From: Loripinus fragilis
Lineage: Eukaryota; Mollusca; Bivalvia; Lucinida; Lucinidae
Direction of reading: 5' to 3'
DNA: 64,000 nt
NCBI GenBank assembly: GCA_964019695.1
Contig: OZ026524.1
Span: 63,743,066 to 63,807,065 of the forward strand
The position numbers and the translations under genes were made by a program. The stretch's first letter is position 1. Each line of letters opens with the position of its first letter. Shown in pieces: positions 11,927 through 23,713 of the stretch. The notes under the pieces are model-generated. The model was not told where the DNA came from and did not search any database. It worked only from the letters and a program-made list of their open reading frames with translations.

Positions 11927-12131
11927 CAGCAAAACCTGTGTAAAACAGCCATTCAAAAAAAGACAAAACAAAGGTCTTTATAACAACTGGTAGCTTTATG
12001 AAGGTCAAAAGTATTGCAGAATGCTCCAAAGAGCATTCTGCAATACTTTTGACCTGCATTAATCCATAATTGGTCTTGAAAACCAATTTCCAGTCTTTTA
12101 GAGAGTGGCTGGTTTACACAGGTTTAGTCTG
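11927..12131. mobile_element. pogo-like foldback MITE (copy 1)
   Basis: CAGCAAAACCTGTGTAAAAC and a diverged inverted right end bound about 205 bp. The centre is the palindrome AGTATTGCAGAATGCTC/GAGCATTCTGCAATACT. A TA precedes it. Clearer copies are at 38643-38848, 39331-39535, 57036-57234 and 63628-63834. A partial copy is at 46561-46671. Confidence 0.6.
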
Positions 12132-12405
12132 ACATGGCTGAATAAAAAAAAAAAAACTTGCTTCTTTTGAGAAAAAAAAATCTCAATTACTCTGTTCATT
12201 TGTCTATAGGACTTCAGGATTCCCCTTATAAAATATATTAAACAGTTAAGCCCTTGTTTTAGCATATGGTTTGGGACACAGTGTTTAACAAACACAGTTT
12301 CTAGTTATCGATACTTACTAATATTGTCATAATGAGATAATTCCAATTATTATAAGAACATTAACCACACAGCCAAACTTTTTATTAATAATACATGATC
12401 ATGTA

Positions 12406-12808
12406 CAGGGTTTGCACAGGCTTGAACAGAACTTGAATTTGGAGGGCTCACTTGAAAAGGCCTTCAAGATTAAATCTGCCTTGAAAGCACTAGAAAATCA
12501 CTCAAAGGCCTTGAAAAGTCATTGAATTTTCCTACTTTCTGTAGGACTCAACACTTTTGATAGGAATCTGAAACAGTATAAAATTGCAGTGCCTTTATTT
12601 GGTGCAGCATATGCTGCACTTGATAAAAGCACAACAATTTTATACTAATTTTCTAGTACTAATTTCTCCATTATATCAGTCTAGCATTTCTGAAGTAGAA
12701 TTTTGAAACTTAAATCAGTATTTTTCATAAACTTATGGTCCTTGAAAACTGTAGGAGCGTCTTTTAGAAGTCCTTGAATTTTATGCAAACTTGCCTGTAT
12801 GAGCCCTG
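12406..12808. mobile_element. hAT-like MITE (CAGGGTTTGCACAGGC ends)
   Basis: 403 bp, closely similar to 8887-9288 including the central GGTGCAGCATATGCTGCAC palindrome. ATGTA lies on both sides (12401-12405 and 12809-12813), a possible shortened target duplication. Confidence 0.6.
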
Positions 12809-13480
12809 ATGTAATTAATGTTATTCTAACACTGCAACACCATGTCGCTGTTCATGACAAAGTGGACAATGTTAATTGTTTTCTATTATAATCTCACAAA
12901 ACTCCATGAAAATATCTGCTGCAGAGAGCAGTTAATTTCAAAAGAGTAAAAACGTACCTTATTCAAAGAATTATCACCAAGCACTGCTTAATCATGTTCA
13001 TGAAATATCATGGCCAGAACTTGCACTTTTCTTCATATCAGGGGAGGCAACTAATCTTTTTGCTATCAACATTAATATAGCAAGGTTTTTCCCTGATGCA
13101 CAAATCCTGCGTCATAGACGCAATTTCATTACAAATGACCCCTTTCTTTTTATTCTGTGTGTACATGTGGACGCAATTTCTAGAAAAATGTTCAGACTGA
13201 TGAAATCATGCGGTTTATTTATAAATCAGGGTTTTAGGAAAATGTACTTACAAAAAAAACCAAGATATTACTTGCACATATTTCCTGTGGCTAATTATAG
13301 CTACTTTCTATCAAAAACGTCCCAATCATAACACTTGTAATTTATCAAACTCCCCAATAGCGGTGTCTCCTCAAATGTCTTGGTAAAGAAAACCCCCTGT
13401 CTATACAATAGATGTCAAACCAAATTTATTACAATTGTAGTTTAATGTACATACTAGTTTTGCATATCTTTGTTATGTAT
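12809..13480. other. No recognisable feature
   Basis: AT-rich single-copy-looking DNA without a coding exon, tRNA or clear inverted repeat. Confidence 0.4.
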
Positions 13481-13482
13481 TA

Positions 13483-13718
13483 TTGGCCTTGACGCGAGAA
13501 AACCGGTCTTCAGGGGATTGCGAACAACAAAGGCGCAGACCAGCCTGCGCATCCACGCAGCCTGATCAGCGTCTTTGTTATTGGCTTATTTGAAAGTATA
13601 ATATTTAAACTTGTCCATGCAAAATTTCAATATTCTAGCTAGTCTCTGTAGCTGAGGAGATTAGTTTGAGTCAGGCTTTGTCGGAAACCCGGAAGACAGG
13701 TTTTGTCGCGGCGAGGCC
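13483..13718. mobile_element. MITE with GGCCTTGACGCGAGAAAACC ends
   Basis: Left end GGCCTTGACGCGAGAAAACC pairs with right end GGTTTTGTCGCGGCGAGGCC. Inside is a GCCTGCGCAT...ACGCAG stem. A second copy at about 46167-46527 is interrupted by another repeat near 46340-46440. Partial copies are at 36238-36275 and from 40680. Confidence 0.6.
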
Positions 13719-14216
13719 TATATGCTGTTTCATATGCCTTGACATAATTGTTACCCATGTTGCTTTTCATATTGTTGAATATATGCATATGCAAATTTAC
13801 ATGTGGTGCTCATATTTTGATAGCTTTCTTAACCCATTTAAGCCAAATGGAATTTCCCACTGTTATCAATTGGACCAGTCCATTTCCATTTTAAGGGTTT
13901 TTTGGTGGTATTTTTCATTTTTGTTTAAATTTTAAAAGAATTTTCTGTAAGCAAACAGTGGAGAACCTGATCAGACGCCGCGTGTTGCTGAGTCTGATCT
14001 GGTTTTGCACTGTTTGCCGATGTCCCACAAAAAGGACGCTAGGCTTATATGGGTTAATTGTTCAGTTATAATGTTGGTTGTTTCCCCCTTCCACAAGTAC
14101 CTCAAATATGTAAATCAATCTTGCCTTATTCTGTTAAAAGGGGTTTCTTCAACAATATATTCCCAGAAAATTATACTTTATTGATTTTTATGTCCCCTGG
14201 TATTAAAGAAGGGGGA

Positions 14217-14414
14217 TGGAGCGCAGTGGCTCAGTGGTAGAGTGGTTGACTCGAGACCGCGGGGTTGAGGGTTTGTTCCTCACCGGCGTCACTGCGTTGT
14301 GTCCTTGCCCAATACACATCAATCCTTGTTTAGTACTGGTTCAACCCAGAAAGACCCATCCCAACGTAACCACAAAATTGTTGACTGGGACATAAAGTAT
14401 CAAATCAAACAAAT
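14217..14414 (+). mobile_element. tRNA-derived SINE, family 1, full length
   Basis: The 5' head is tRNA-like, with an A-box-like GTGGCTCAGTGGTAGAGTGG and a B-box-like GGGTTTGTTCCTC. A conserved body (TAGTACTGGTTCAACCCAG) and a tail of CAAATCAAACAAAT follow. Near-identical flanks AAAGAAGGGGG (14205-14215) and AAAGACGGGGG (14415-14425) look like a target-site duplication. Copies on the - strand lie at 41554-41753 and 49832-50027. Truncated copies lie at about 32610-32710 and 60045-60140. Confidence 0.8.
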
Positions 14415-14429
14415 AAAGACGGGGGGGCA

Positions 14430-15520
14430 TATCGTTTTTGGTTTATCCATGTCGTATTTTGGAGTGCATTTGAAAATATGCAGCAGAGGTAATAAGCAGA
14501 CGACATCTTCAGGACAAAAAATATTAACATTAAGGGTAAATTGTTTGCATCATATTGTTTTGCTGTTGATTTTTAATTCATTTTTCGTTAACATGAGCTT
14601 CAAAAAAGAGTATTGATGTCTTCCAATATTTTGTCATAATGATATTTGGTTGGGCCAATTATAAACCCTAATCCCGCCATTATTTTTTGTCTTGAAAATT
14701 TTGTTTGCTTTTTACGTCTATTGCATATATTCAAGTGCACTTCAGGCTAGATTTTTTTTATTGAAGCAAACATTATGAACCCTGATCTGGCTGCTCACCT
14801 GGGTCATAGTGTTCACTATACAAGCTACCTAAGTACATGAGCAGAAGAGATAGCAAATGACAAAAGTTGAGGCAAGGAAAGTTAAAAGCTTTATTTGGGC
14901 TTTTATTAAAATTTTATGGTACTGTAAAACACTTATATTTGGCGGGTATTTTTATTGAGCCCTATTGGTGGTAAAAAACAAAATGGCCAAAATATGAGAC
15001 TGTGAAATACAGTTTCAAATTCAGTTACACAATAAGCAATAAATGGACACACACCCTTAGTATGTAGGTATCAGTATTGTCAAAAATCAACTTTTAAACG
15101 GTAGAGTATGTTTCAACGTAGTGGAAACCCTGTATTAAAAGGGGCTACTATTAAAGGAAAGAAGGGAGCATTGCCAAATCCTTTCTTTTTAAGAAAGCCT
15201 TATGAGAATAGAAAATAACTTTAAAGGGCATTAAATTGGGAAACCACCAAAATTAAACTTCTATTTATTACATCAAATTTATGGCCTTGTTAGGTAATGC
15301 TGGTGGCATTCTAGTGACCTTGACCTTTGCTCAGGCAGGTGAAACCTGCTACTTTGAGCAGCCTGTTTATATTGAGCAAATATATCAAAATTGGCATGGT
15401 ATCTGTGATTGTTGAACAATAAAAGATTTATTTTCTTTTTGACCAATTTATTGGAGTATGTTCAGATTTTTAACTGGCATACTGGTGTTTGGGGAAACTA
15501 ACTATTTTATTCAGAATAGC
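14430..15520. other. No gene; scattered short repeats
   Basis: Contains a stem-loop of the GATCAGACTGCTC family (about 14775-14815) and otherwise AT-rich sequence. No exon can be supported. Confidence 0.35.
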
Positions 15521-15524
15521 AGGC

Positions 15525-15665
15525 CTTTAGTTGAGGGGGTGGACAGGGGGGTACCTAATTCCCAGTTCCCTCCCCCTTTCCCCCACTTCCCTCCCCCTTC
15601 TCCCCCACTTCCCTCCCCCTTCTCCCCCACTTCCCTTCCCCTATCAGATTTTTCCCTCCCCCTGA
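15525..15665. repeat. C-rich tandem repeat
   Basis: GAGGGGGTGGACAGGGGGG followed by about 22-bp pyrimidine units (CCCTCCCCCTTCTCCCCCACTT). A related block in the opposite orientation occupies 18395-18548 and ends CCCCCCTGTCCACCCCCTC. The open frames across both are low-complexity and not genes. Confidence 0.6.
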
Positions 15666-15669
15666 TAAT

Positions 15670-17390
15670 TTTTTGTTCTTATTCAAGAACTATAGCGTGT
15701 ATATGTAAGTAAAGAACTAAGAATAGTTCACCATAGACTCAGCTGTCGTATTATCATCCACAATTACCCTGTAGGCAAAGAACCAGACTATCTCCAGATC
15801 AATGTCTTTTCTAGAACCAGCAAAGGAGACATTATTTATACTAGGCAAAACCAAAACCTCTTGTTTATGGTCACTTTTGGCGCCTATTCAATTTTGAGCC
15901 TTTTTGGTATATTAAGGTCTATTTTCTAGACTTTTTAAAGATTTTTGTTTTGCTTTTGCATACAAAAAGTTCATAAAAACGTTTGCCAACCTATCGACCT
16001 CTTAACATATTGAAGAGATTGAAGAGGTAACGGCAAAAACAATATTGATTCTTATTTTTTATTTTTGGCCTTACTTCTAAAATCATAAATACAGGTACAT
16101 GCTTTGCGATGCTCTTAAAAATTGTGTGTCGATTAACTCTTTTTGCATACTTGGTATGTTGATTTGTTTTCAAAGCTAACTTTTTCGCAAAAAATAAAAA
16201 CAGGAATATTTGGCGCCATCAGAGTGCCAAAAGTGTTGGGTCAAGATCAGGGCCGGCAGAATCAAGATCAGGACCGATAGAAGCTGATCTGGGTCCAAAC
16301 TGTTCTGCTTGTGATGATTTATTGTTGATAGCTACTCCAATTGTGGGATTTTGTAATTGTTCTATGTTTTGTTGTGCGTTACTTTATGTCTGTTCTAGTT
16401 TTGCAGCTTTGCTTAGTTTGTCGTCCTGGTGTCTCGTGATTGATGACTGGCTCTTCCTCACGGTGCCATGGGTTTGTCTGCAGTTTGTGATTGTGGTATT
16501 TCCTGATCATACTGACTTACTATTCTTGTAAAAAAGTTTGTTTTAGAAGAACTATAAGGGAAACAAGGAAGGGTTCATATGCATGATTTTGAGTTGGCGA
16601 GATATAAGCTCTAAGGAACATTTATAAAACTCTTTCACATTTGTGGAAAAAAGGATTCTAGTATGAACACTCTTTTGAGCACGAATTTCAATACTTGATT
16701 CTTGTGAATGTCACTTTAAAATACGCCATTCATCGATATTTTGACAGATCAAAACACTAGCATACCATGGAGGTCAGCCTTATAAGATCGGTGAACTCGT
16801 TCTGTCAGTTTTTTTTGTTTTGTTTTGTTTTTAAGTTTTTAGCAGTTTACAAAAGTCATTCTCTAGCGCGGACAGGGACGCAATTTGCCTAAAATTAACA
16901 GTCTGCACTTAAAAATAGCGTATGCTGATGAATAACCTAGATGGGACGTCGTAAGGGTGAGAGTAGTAATGCACGACACCATTTCTACTGATGAGACGCC
17001 ACAAAATGAAAATGCGGCATCACGGTCCGCGCGCCACGATATAACACACTCCAGGTAGTGGTGTACAATATAAGATCTTTAAAAAATCAGGGCCTCATTT
17101 TTACTTCGTTTTTGGGTGCCGAACCTTCAAAGAAAGTAATGCCACCATAAACATGATAACACCTGTCACAATTGGAAACACCTGCCACAATTGGAATAAG
17201 GCAGATTAGAATTGCTTTTCTACACACATTTTGTATGCGTATTACCAGGAATAAAAATGGCATATAATAATTCCATAGTTACGGTTTAATACGTACGCTA
17301 ATGCGATTTTGCGTAAGCGGTAGCTATATATATATACGTCCCTGATGAAATAAATAAAATAGTTATCGACGGCAGCTGAACGCCGTTTAA
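15670..17390. other. No recognisable gene
   Basis: AT-rich. A GATCAGG...CTGATCTGG stem-loop lies at about 16238-16303. Nothing else could be assigned. Confidence 0.35.
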
Positions 17391-17397
17391 ATGTGTA

Positions 17398-18177
17398 AAG
17401 AACTTCTAGCGATAAGGCGTATATTTTCCCAAATTGACATGATTACAAACACCAAATTTTCAAATTGCCCTAATGTTTTTAAAATTGGTGTAGTTTGGCA
17501 GTAAAATATACACAGCAGGCATTGCTAGTTTTGAAAAAGTAAAAGTGCTAAAAATGTTAAGGGTAGGAGTGCTCTTTATTTGCAAAACGTTACCGTATTC
17601 CTTCTGCGCATGCGTAGGAAATATACCTAAAATTGTGTCGTTTGTCATTAGAAAGATGAAATTGGTGTCTTTCTTTAGACCCAAAATGCCCTTAACATAT
17701 GTTGTAAAGGTTTATAGCGACATGCCGTTGTCCAAAGGACATCTTGGGTCTAGGGGGGAAAGCATTTAAAAATAAACTGAGAGACACCATTTTCATCTTT
17801 CCAAAAACAAACGTCACAATTTTAGGTGTACTTCGTACGCATGCGCAGAAGGAATACGGTAAAATTTGGGAAATGAAGAGCATTCCTATCCTTCACATTT
17901 TAGCACTTTTACTTTTTTATAACTAGCAATGCATTTACTCAAAGTCTGGTCTAAACGGCACCCAGTATAAAGACGTAAAATGAGGGGTGAGAGTAGAAAG
18001 TGCACGTTTTCACGGTATTGTAAATGTTGAATCGCTTTGAAACGTATTTCGTTGCTTACTATGCATATTCTACTGCTGAACTACACCAATTTTAAAAAAC
18101 ATTAGGGCAATTTGAAAATTTGGTGTTTGCAATCATGTCAACTAGGGAAAATATACGCCTTATCGCTAGAAGTTCTT
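17398..18177. mobile_element. Large foldback (780 bp), CTAGCGATAAGGCG ends
   Basis: AAGAACTTCTAGCGATAAGG at the left is matched by its exact complement at the right. The arms stay complementary, with divergence, almost to the centre near 17700. The left arm resembles the left half of the MITEs at 5471-6354 and 36964-37860. The mirror-image short reading frames on opposite strands come from the foldback. Confidence 0.75.
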
Positions 18178-18394
18178 CCAACCGGCATGAGAAGCAAAGG
18201 GACACAATCCAATATGGAGACTGATAAATATGGACAGAAACAATCAAGTTTGCTAAGACGCCCGATATTACTCGAAACCAAGACTCGAAAGTGAACTGCG
18301 TCCTTTTAGGCCCTTATATGACTTATAGGTCTTAAAGGGTATCGTTATGAATCATTTTTTTATGAATTTTCTCGTAAAAAAAGCAATTTCGCCC

Positions 18395-18548
18395 ACCAAT
18401 CTTTCCAGACCCCCGCCCACAATGGCCCCTCTTCCCGCCCCCTCTACTCCCGCTTCCCGCCCCCTCTACCCCCGATTCCGCACCCTCTACCCCCGATTCC
18501 GCACCCTCTATCCCCGTACCCCCGCCCCCCTGTCCACCCCCTCTTAGT
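18395..18548. repeat. C-rich tandem repeat (inverted relative of 15525-15665)
   Basis: Units of about 20 bp (CCCCGATTCCGCACCCTCTA) ending in CCCCCCTGTCCACCCCCTC, the reverse complement of the start of the block at 15525. Confidence 0.55.
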
Positions 18549-18728
18549 TAAGAGTGTGGAACAGAAAAATAATTATTTTATTTCTCAACCCAAACACATG
18601 TTGTGGGTACTCAAAAGAACCGTCTCAATGAGACGGTTCTTTTGAGCACCCAAAACATATGCAAAAAATTATGGGTAAGAATATTTTTTCAATTTCAAGC
18701 AAATCAACTAATAAAAAAAATCTGGCCT
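18548..18728 (+). mobile_element. Hairpin MITE, 'CAGGCCTCCAGATAAG' family
   Basis: It has the full core palindrome GGTACTCAAAAGAACCGTCT / AGACGGTTCTTTTGAGCACC with ACATATG flanks. The ends are diverged (AGTTAAGAGTGTG... and ...CTGGCC). Confidence 0.6.
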
Positions 18729-19136
18729 AATAAACACACTGTTTGACAAAGTACATGTACCCATTTATGGCTCTTTCTTCCAAAATAAAGATCAAGCACT
18801 TTTTTGCTCTGTTAGCTTAAATTGTTTATGTATGTTAATGAATGGTTGTTTTAATTTTACTACTTATAAATATGTTTTTATTTTAGATTTTGTTCATGTT
18901 CAAAAGCTGGCTATCTTGCTAGCGTTTTATAAATAAATTTGTTTTGTAAGCTTTTCTACCTGTGTCATGCTAAATGGCCACATTATATCATTTGTATATT
19001 TGCAAATAAAAAACAGAAAACAAAACAAAGTTGACTCATTAATAGATAACTTCTTCAGCTCGCCTAAGAATTTGTATATGCCCTTACACATCCACATGAA
19101 CCCATTGGTGGAGCCAATGGCATCTTGATAACTTTT

Positions 19137-21800
19137 TTAGCTCACCTGAGCCATAGTCTTGAGTTGAGCTATTGTGATTGTTGGATGTTGGTCGCCCATC
19201 CATCAACATTTGCTTTAACTCTTTACTCCAAAGGCTATTTTTACCTGCGTCGCTTTAGCAAAAGCAGAGGTGAGTTCAATAATGCGAGCGCTCCAACGAG
19301 TGCTTGTCAGTGTGATCATTACATTGTTGAACGATAACTTGTGCTTGCTCAATAAAAAAAGGCGGCGCCTAGTAACAAACAAATCAAATCCCCCAAATGG
19401 TTGGAAATCAAAGCGAAACACCTTCCTACCTTCAGTTTAAATTGTTCCATTTCATATATCCACACAAAGAAACACAATCGTCATTCCGAAAATCAAATCT
19501 GAAAATATTGCGTGCATAGTCCCTCATGAAAACCCATTATTGTTTTGGTAGCCATCTTGGATTTTCAGGCGATACACCTATCGACTTGAATCGGGAGCGC
19601 TTGCAAGCACCTTGGCGAGCGCCTGAGTTCAGAGAGAAAGCACTCCGAGCGCTTGCATTGCTGAACACGCCTCCGGTCTAGTAGTGGGTCCACTCCGTCC
19701 GTCCGTCCGCAACACTTTAGGGGTGCCAATTATGTGTATTCTGTAACTCCAAAAGTTTTCATCCCTTTTATTCAAGCTTAATGATTGTTCACATATTGAA
19801 GATGTGCACCTCCTAATTTGTGCACATTTCATAATTTGTTCTCATTTTTGACGGGTGTTGAATTAAGACATTTTTTCCATCAGAAATGCTTAGGGGTGCC
19901 TAGTTTGTGTAATCTGCAACTCCGACCGTATTCATTCCTTTATATTCAAACTTTGCATAATGATTGTTCACACATTGAAGATGTGCACCTCCTATTTTGT
20001 GCTCATTTCAAAAAAAAATCCTCATTTTTGAGTGGTATGAAATGTTTATGGGGTGCCTAGTTTGTGTAATCTGTAACTCCAACAATATTCATTCCTTTAT
20101 ATTCAATCATTGCATAATGATTGTTCACACATTGAAGATGTGCACCATCTATTTTATGCACATTTCACGAATATTTATCATCTTTGGAGGGTCTTGAACT
20201 TAGACCTTTTTTAGTTAGAAATGCTTAGATGTTTTCTGGTTTGTGTAATCTGCAACTCCAAGAGTTTTCATTCCTTAATATTCAAACATTGCATCATGAT
20301 TGTTCATACATTGAACAGGTGCCTCTCTTTTTTGAGCAAATTTGATAAATATTTTCTTATTTTTAGGGCTGTTGAACTTATATACTTAAGGAATAAAGAA
20401 ACGCAACAGGCAAAAAAATAATTTTTGCGTGTTTAAATGACGGTTTGGTGAAATCTCTTTTGATTTAAAGCATGTGATGAAATACCAAAAACGTCATTTT
20501 AACGCTACATTTTACGCTACAAGATGAAAACATATGAAAACGTAAAATGTGACGTTAACGTCAGAAAAAAGATCAAGAACCCCCGTCTTTTCCATGTTTG
20601 GTTATTTGGCGTTGACTTGACAATGTGCAAATTAAACTAACGTCCATTCGTATTCATAATGCAGTCAAATATTGCGTCAAAACACGCTACTTAAATGGCA
20701 AGATACACAATGATAGTGAATAAACGATAAACATCACATAGAGCTTTCGGGTTCGGGTCGCTGGTGAATAGACGGGGTAAGATTAAACCTAGAGACATCA
20801 AAACATGCTTTCTTGGGAAAACTGACTTTTCAGATACTTTAAAAATACGCTGGTAAGGTATTTATATTGACGTTAGCCAAACAAAATGTGACATAATGCA
20901 AGAGAAAACATCTGATAACATGCTGAGAGTGAACACCAAACTTGTTATCTGTAACCTAAACATTTGTCACTGGACCATTTTATCATTAGAAAAACACATA
21001 AACATCATGGAAATCAATAAAACGTAGGATATCGAATTTTGACGTCAGAATTGAGGTTTTTTGACGTCTGAAGATCTCAAGTCATAATTCTTGAACCAAA
21101 CGTCCTTGTAATAAATAAATCTCAAGTAGAAAAGAAAGTTTGCGCTTTTCTCACAGTATTCAGAGTTGACGTTAATGACGTTAAGCCGTTTCAGAATCCT
21201 ACAGAAACGTCGCCATTTGATCATTTCCTTGATCCGCAATCTATGCCAAGACTTTTTAAAACAATAAACCGATGGTTGATTCAAACCTTGCTTTGATTGA
21301 CCCTGTTTCAGCAGTTTACTACGGGGCGTCAGGTTGGTTACGCGCGTACCAAAATGATTACGTAATCGATAATTACGTTGAATCTGCTGTAATTTGACGG
21401 ACACATACTGCTCCTATGGATAAATATCATTTGCACTAAAACTTGCATCATATTGTATGCTTACAATGACTCGAAGTGTTTGTTGCGTTTCTTTATTCCT
21501 TGAGTATACATTTTTTCCATCTGAAATTCTTAGGGGGTGTCTGGTTTGTGTAATCTGTAACTCAAGCAGTTTTCATTCCTTTATATTCAAACTTTGTATT
21601 ATGATTGTTCACACATTGAATATGTTCAAACTATATTTGTGCACATTTGATAATATATTTTTGAGTGTTTAACTTAGAAATTGTTACGTCACCTACTATG
21701 ATTTGGGTGGAATCTGATTTTATTCCGGAATATTTTAACTTTGCATATCGACTGTTCACACATTGAAGATGTGCACCCGCGACGCAGGTCCAGAGCTGAG
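19137..21800 (-). repeat. Pearl-like element with tandem units, split by a transposon
   Basis: The left edge TTAGCTCACCTGAGCC is the reverse complement of the 3' end seen at 45150 and 56917 (GGCTCAGGTGAGCTAA). A GTCC microsatellite (about 19696-19710) is followed by units of about 190 bp ('GGGTGCCTAGTTTGTGTAATCTG', 'TGATTGTTCACACATTGAA'). These are interrupted at 20388 and resume at about 21510. The far end is not defined. Confidence 0.5.
20388..21501. mobile_element. 1.1-kb inverted-repeat transposon, probably Tc1/mariner-like
   Basis: The ends AAGGAATAAAGAAACGCAAC and its complement are perfect over 21 bp. With one mismatch they extend outward to TATACT, so a TA target is plausible. It splits a tandem array whose units continue on both sides. 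A 119-codon frame (21045-21404, - strand) is Lys/Arg-rich but shows no transposase motif that I can identify. 'AACGTC'/'GACGTT' motifs recur inside. Confidence 0.65.
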
Positions 21801-21839
21801 TTTGGTCTTGTTAGATCATGACATCATTTTCTATTTTTA

Positions 21840-22281
21840 GACATTGAAAAAAATCAAGATAAATTTACGGTAAATGTTCTAAAATTTCGAACACTCTAAA
21901 ATTAAGAACACCTAAAATTATCGCCGAAAATAATTTTTAAAACATCCTAAATAATCGAACACTGCCCTTTTTCGGAAAAATGAATTTCTAAAATTAAGAA
22001 CACACGTTATTTTCGGCGGAAAACCAATTTCCGTTTATCTGTTTGTGTCCCATCTGTGTTCGGTATACTTCTACCGTACAGCGCGTGAGCGGTAGCGACA
22101 TTTGGAAGGTTCCATTCTACTTAGATGGGTAATCTGGCACGTGACGTTCTATTTCACATGCCAGCGCGCGACGTTATACATTATTCAAGGTCACCAGCAT
22201 TGACGAACTTGATGCACGACGATTCCGAAACTGCTTTGACTTACCCTATTGAGTATATGTATCCACCCAAATGGCTGAGAT
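21840..22281. other. Left flank of the Ngaro-like element
   Basis: Short repeated phrases (CTAAAATTAAGAACAC at about 21896 and 21990; TTTTCGG motifs) suggest an old element remnant. No gene is seen. The retrotransposon begins at 22282. Confidence 0.35.
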
Positions 22282-22808
22282 AATTAAACTTGCTATGATT
22301 GTGACAATTTCCTATCGGACTAGACTTCAACTGAAGTGGAATAGTTCTGACCTTTGTCATGTCAGAGGTATTCTGTGGCCACCACAGCCAACCTGCACTA
22401 CACAGACTGCTCGGTTCTGAATATGCTGACACCAAACAGTTTGTTGTTCACCAAGAAGATTCAACTTGAAAACAACACACCTTCCAGTGTCAGTTGCTGT
22501 TGTTAACTATACTTGACAGCTATACTAAATATACAGAAGTATATATTAAGTCATTGTGCTGAAGGTTGACTGAAGCTTTGCACTGCAAGCCTTTTTCCCT
22601 TAGAGAAGAAAAGTCACATAACAATTTAAAAGTTTTATTGTTTGCCGGACCTTCAGTTAAGCATATTTACACTATATACAATTGGCAATGAGAATCCGAA
22701 TGCAACTAAGGTTCACTGACCTTTGACTCACTAAGTATTTGAAATGTGCATACTCAAGATATCCCTTAAGCCATGTTTTCCCCAACTTTAAGCTGGAGAA
22801 AATACCGC
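22282..22808 (-). repeat. Ngaro split direct repeat B2 (3' end)
   Basis: 527 bp, matching 23187-23713 at a constant offset of 905 with no difference found on reading. On the - strand it ends ...GTTTAATT against the flank ATCTCAGCC. Confidence 0.9.
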
Positions 22809-22959
22809 TAAAACCTACTAACTAACATATGACATTTATTGTCATTGTCATTTACCATAACAAGTGACACTAATTGTCATTGTCATTTATACTTATGGAT
22901 ATCAAAGACATTTTAAAAACAGAAACAAAACAAAAATAAAAGGAGTGGGTTTGGATGGG
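22809..22959 (-). other. Spacer between A2 and B2
   Basis: 151 bp that is not part of either repeat. It contains two copies of AATGACAATGACAAT (- strand). In the simplest description of these elements A2 and B2 adjoin, so the spacer is notable. Confidence 0.6.
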
Positions 22960-23186
22960 TAAAAATTTTTCCAACAGAGTTTCGACAGACGGCTGATCTC
23001 AGCGATGTACTAATATATAATGCTAGTATTCTAAACAAAGAGATAGAGCACCTGGCGGGAAATAATTTTCCACCAATCAGCGTGCGGCTATAAATAAAGG
23101 AATTCCTCTAGCTCACTTTCCATAAATAAACGGGTATCCCCAGACTGGTTCCGCGTTTAATTAATGCATATGGAACATATGCCCCC
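22960..23186 (-). repeat. Ngaro split direct repeat A2
   Basis: 227 bp matching A1 (29344-29579) except for an 8-bp stretch (plus-strand ACCGCCAG) and one C that A2 lacks. It directly joins B1 at 23186/23187. Confidence 0.9.
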
Positions 23187-23713
23187 AATTAAACTTGCTA
23201 TGATTGTGACAATTTCCTATCGGACTAGACTTCAACTGAAGTGGAATAGTTCTGACCTTTGTCATGTCAGAGGTATTCTGTGGCCACCACAGCCAACCTG
23301 CACTACACAGACTGCTCGGTTCTGAATATGCTGACACCAAACAGTTTGTTGTTCACCAAGAAGATTCAACTTGAAAACAACACACCTTCCAGTGTCAGTT
23401 GCTGTTGTTAACTATACTTGACAGCTATACTAAATATACAGAAGTATATATTAAGTCATTGTGCTGAAGGTTGACTGAAGCTTTGCACTGCAAGCCTTTT
23501 TCCCTTAGAGAAGAAAAGTCACATAACAATTTAAAAGTTTTATTGTTTGCCGGACCTTCAGTTAAGCATATTTACACTATATACAATTGGCAATGAGAAT
23601 CCGAATGCAACTAAGGTTCACTGACCTTTGACTCACTAAGTATTTGAAATGTGCATACTCAAGATATCCCTTAAGCCATGTTTTCCCCAACTTTAAGCTG
23701 GAGAAAATACCGC
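23187..23713 (-). repeat. Ngaro split direct repeat B1
   Basis: 527 bp matching B2. TTTATT at 23538-23543 reads AATAAA on the - strand and could serve as the element's poly(A) signal. The B2 counterpart is at 22633-22638. Confidence 0.9.

Noticed and set aside
14217..14300. tRNA-like sequence as a real tRNA gene
   Set aside because: The acceptor stem does not close, the B box is degenerate, and the SINE body, tail and target duplication follow.
15458..15712. Proline-rich open frame
   Set aside because: It is produced by the C-rich tandem repeat.
21045..21404. 119-codon basic frame inside the 1.1-kb transposon as a transposase
   Set aside because: No DDE/D catalytic spacing or DNA-binding motif is visible, and it covers only a third of the element.
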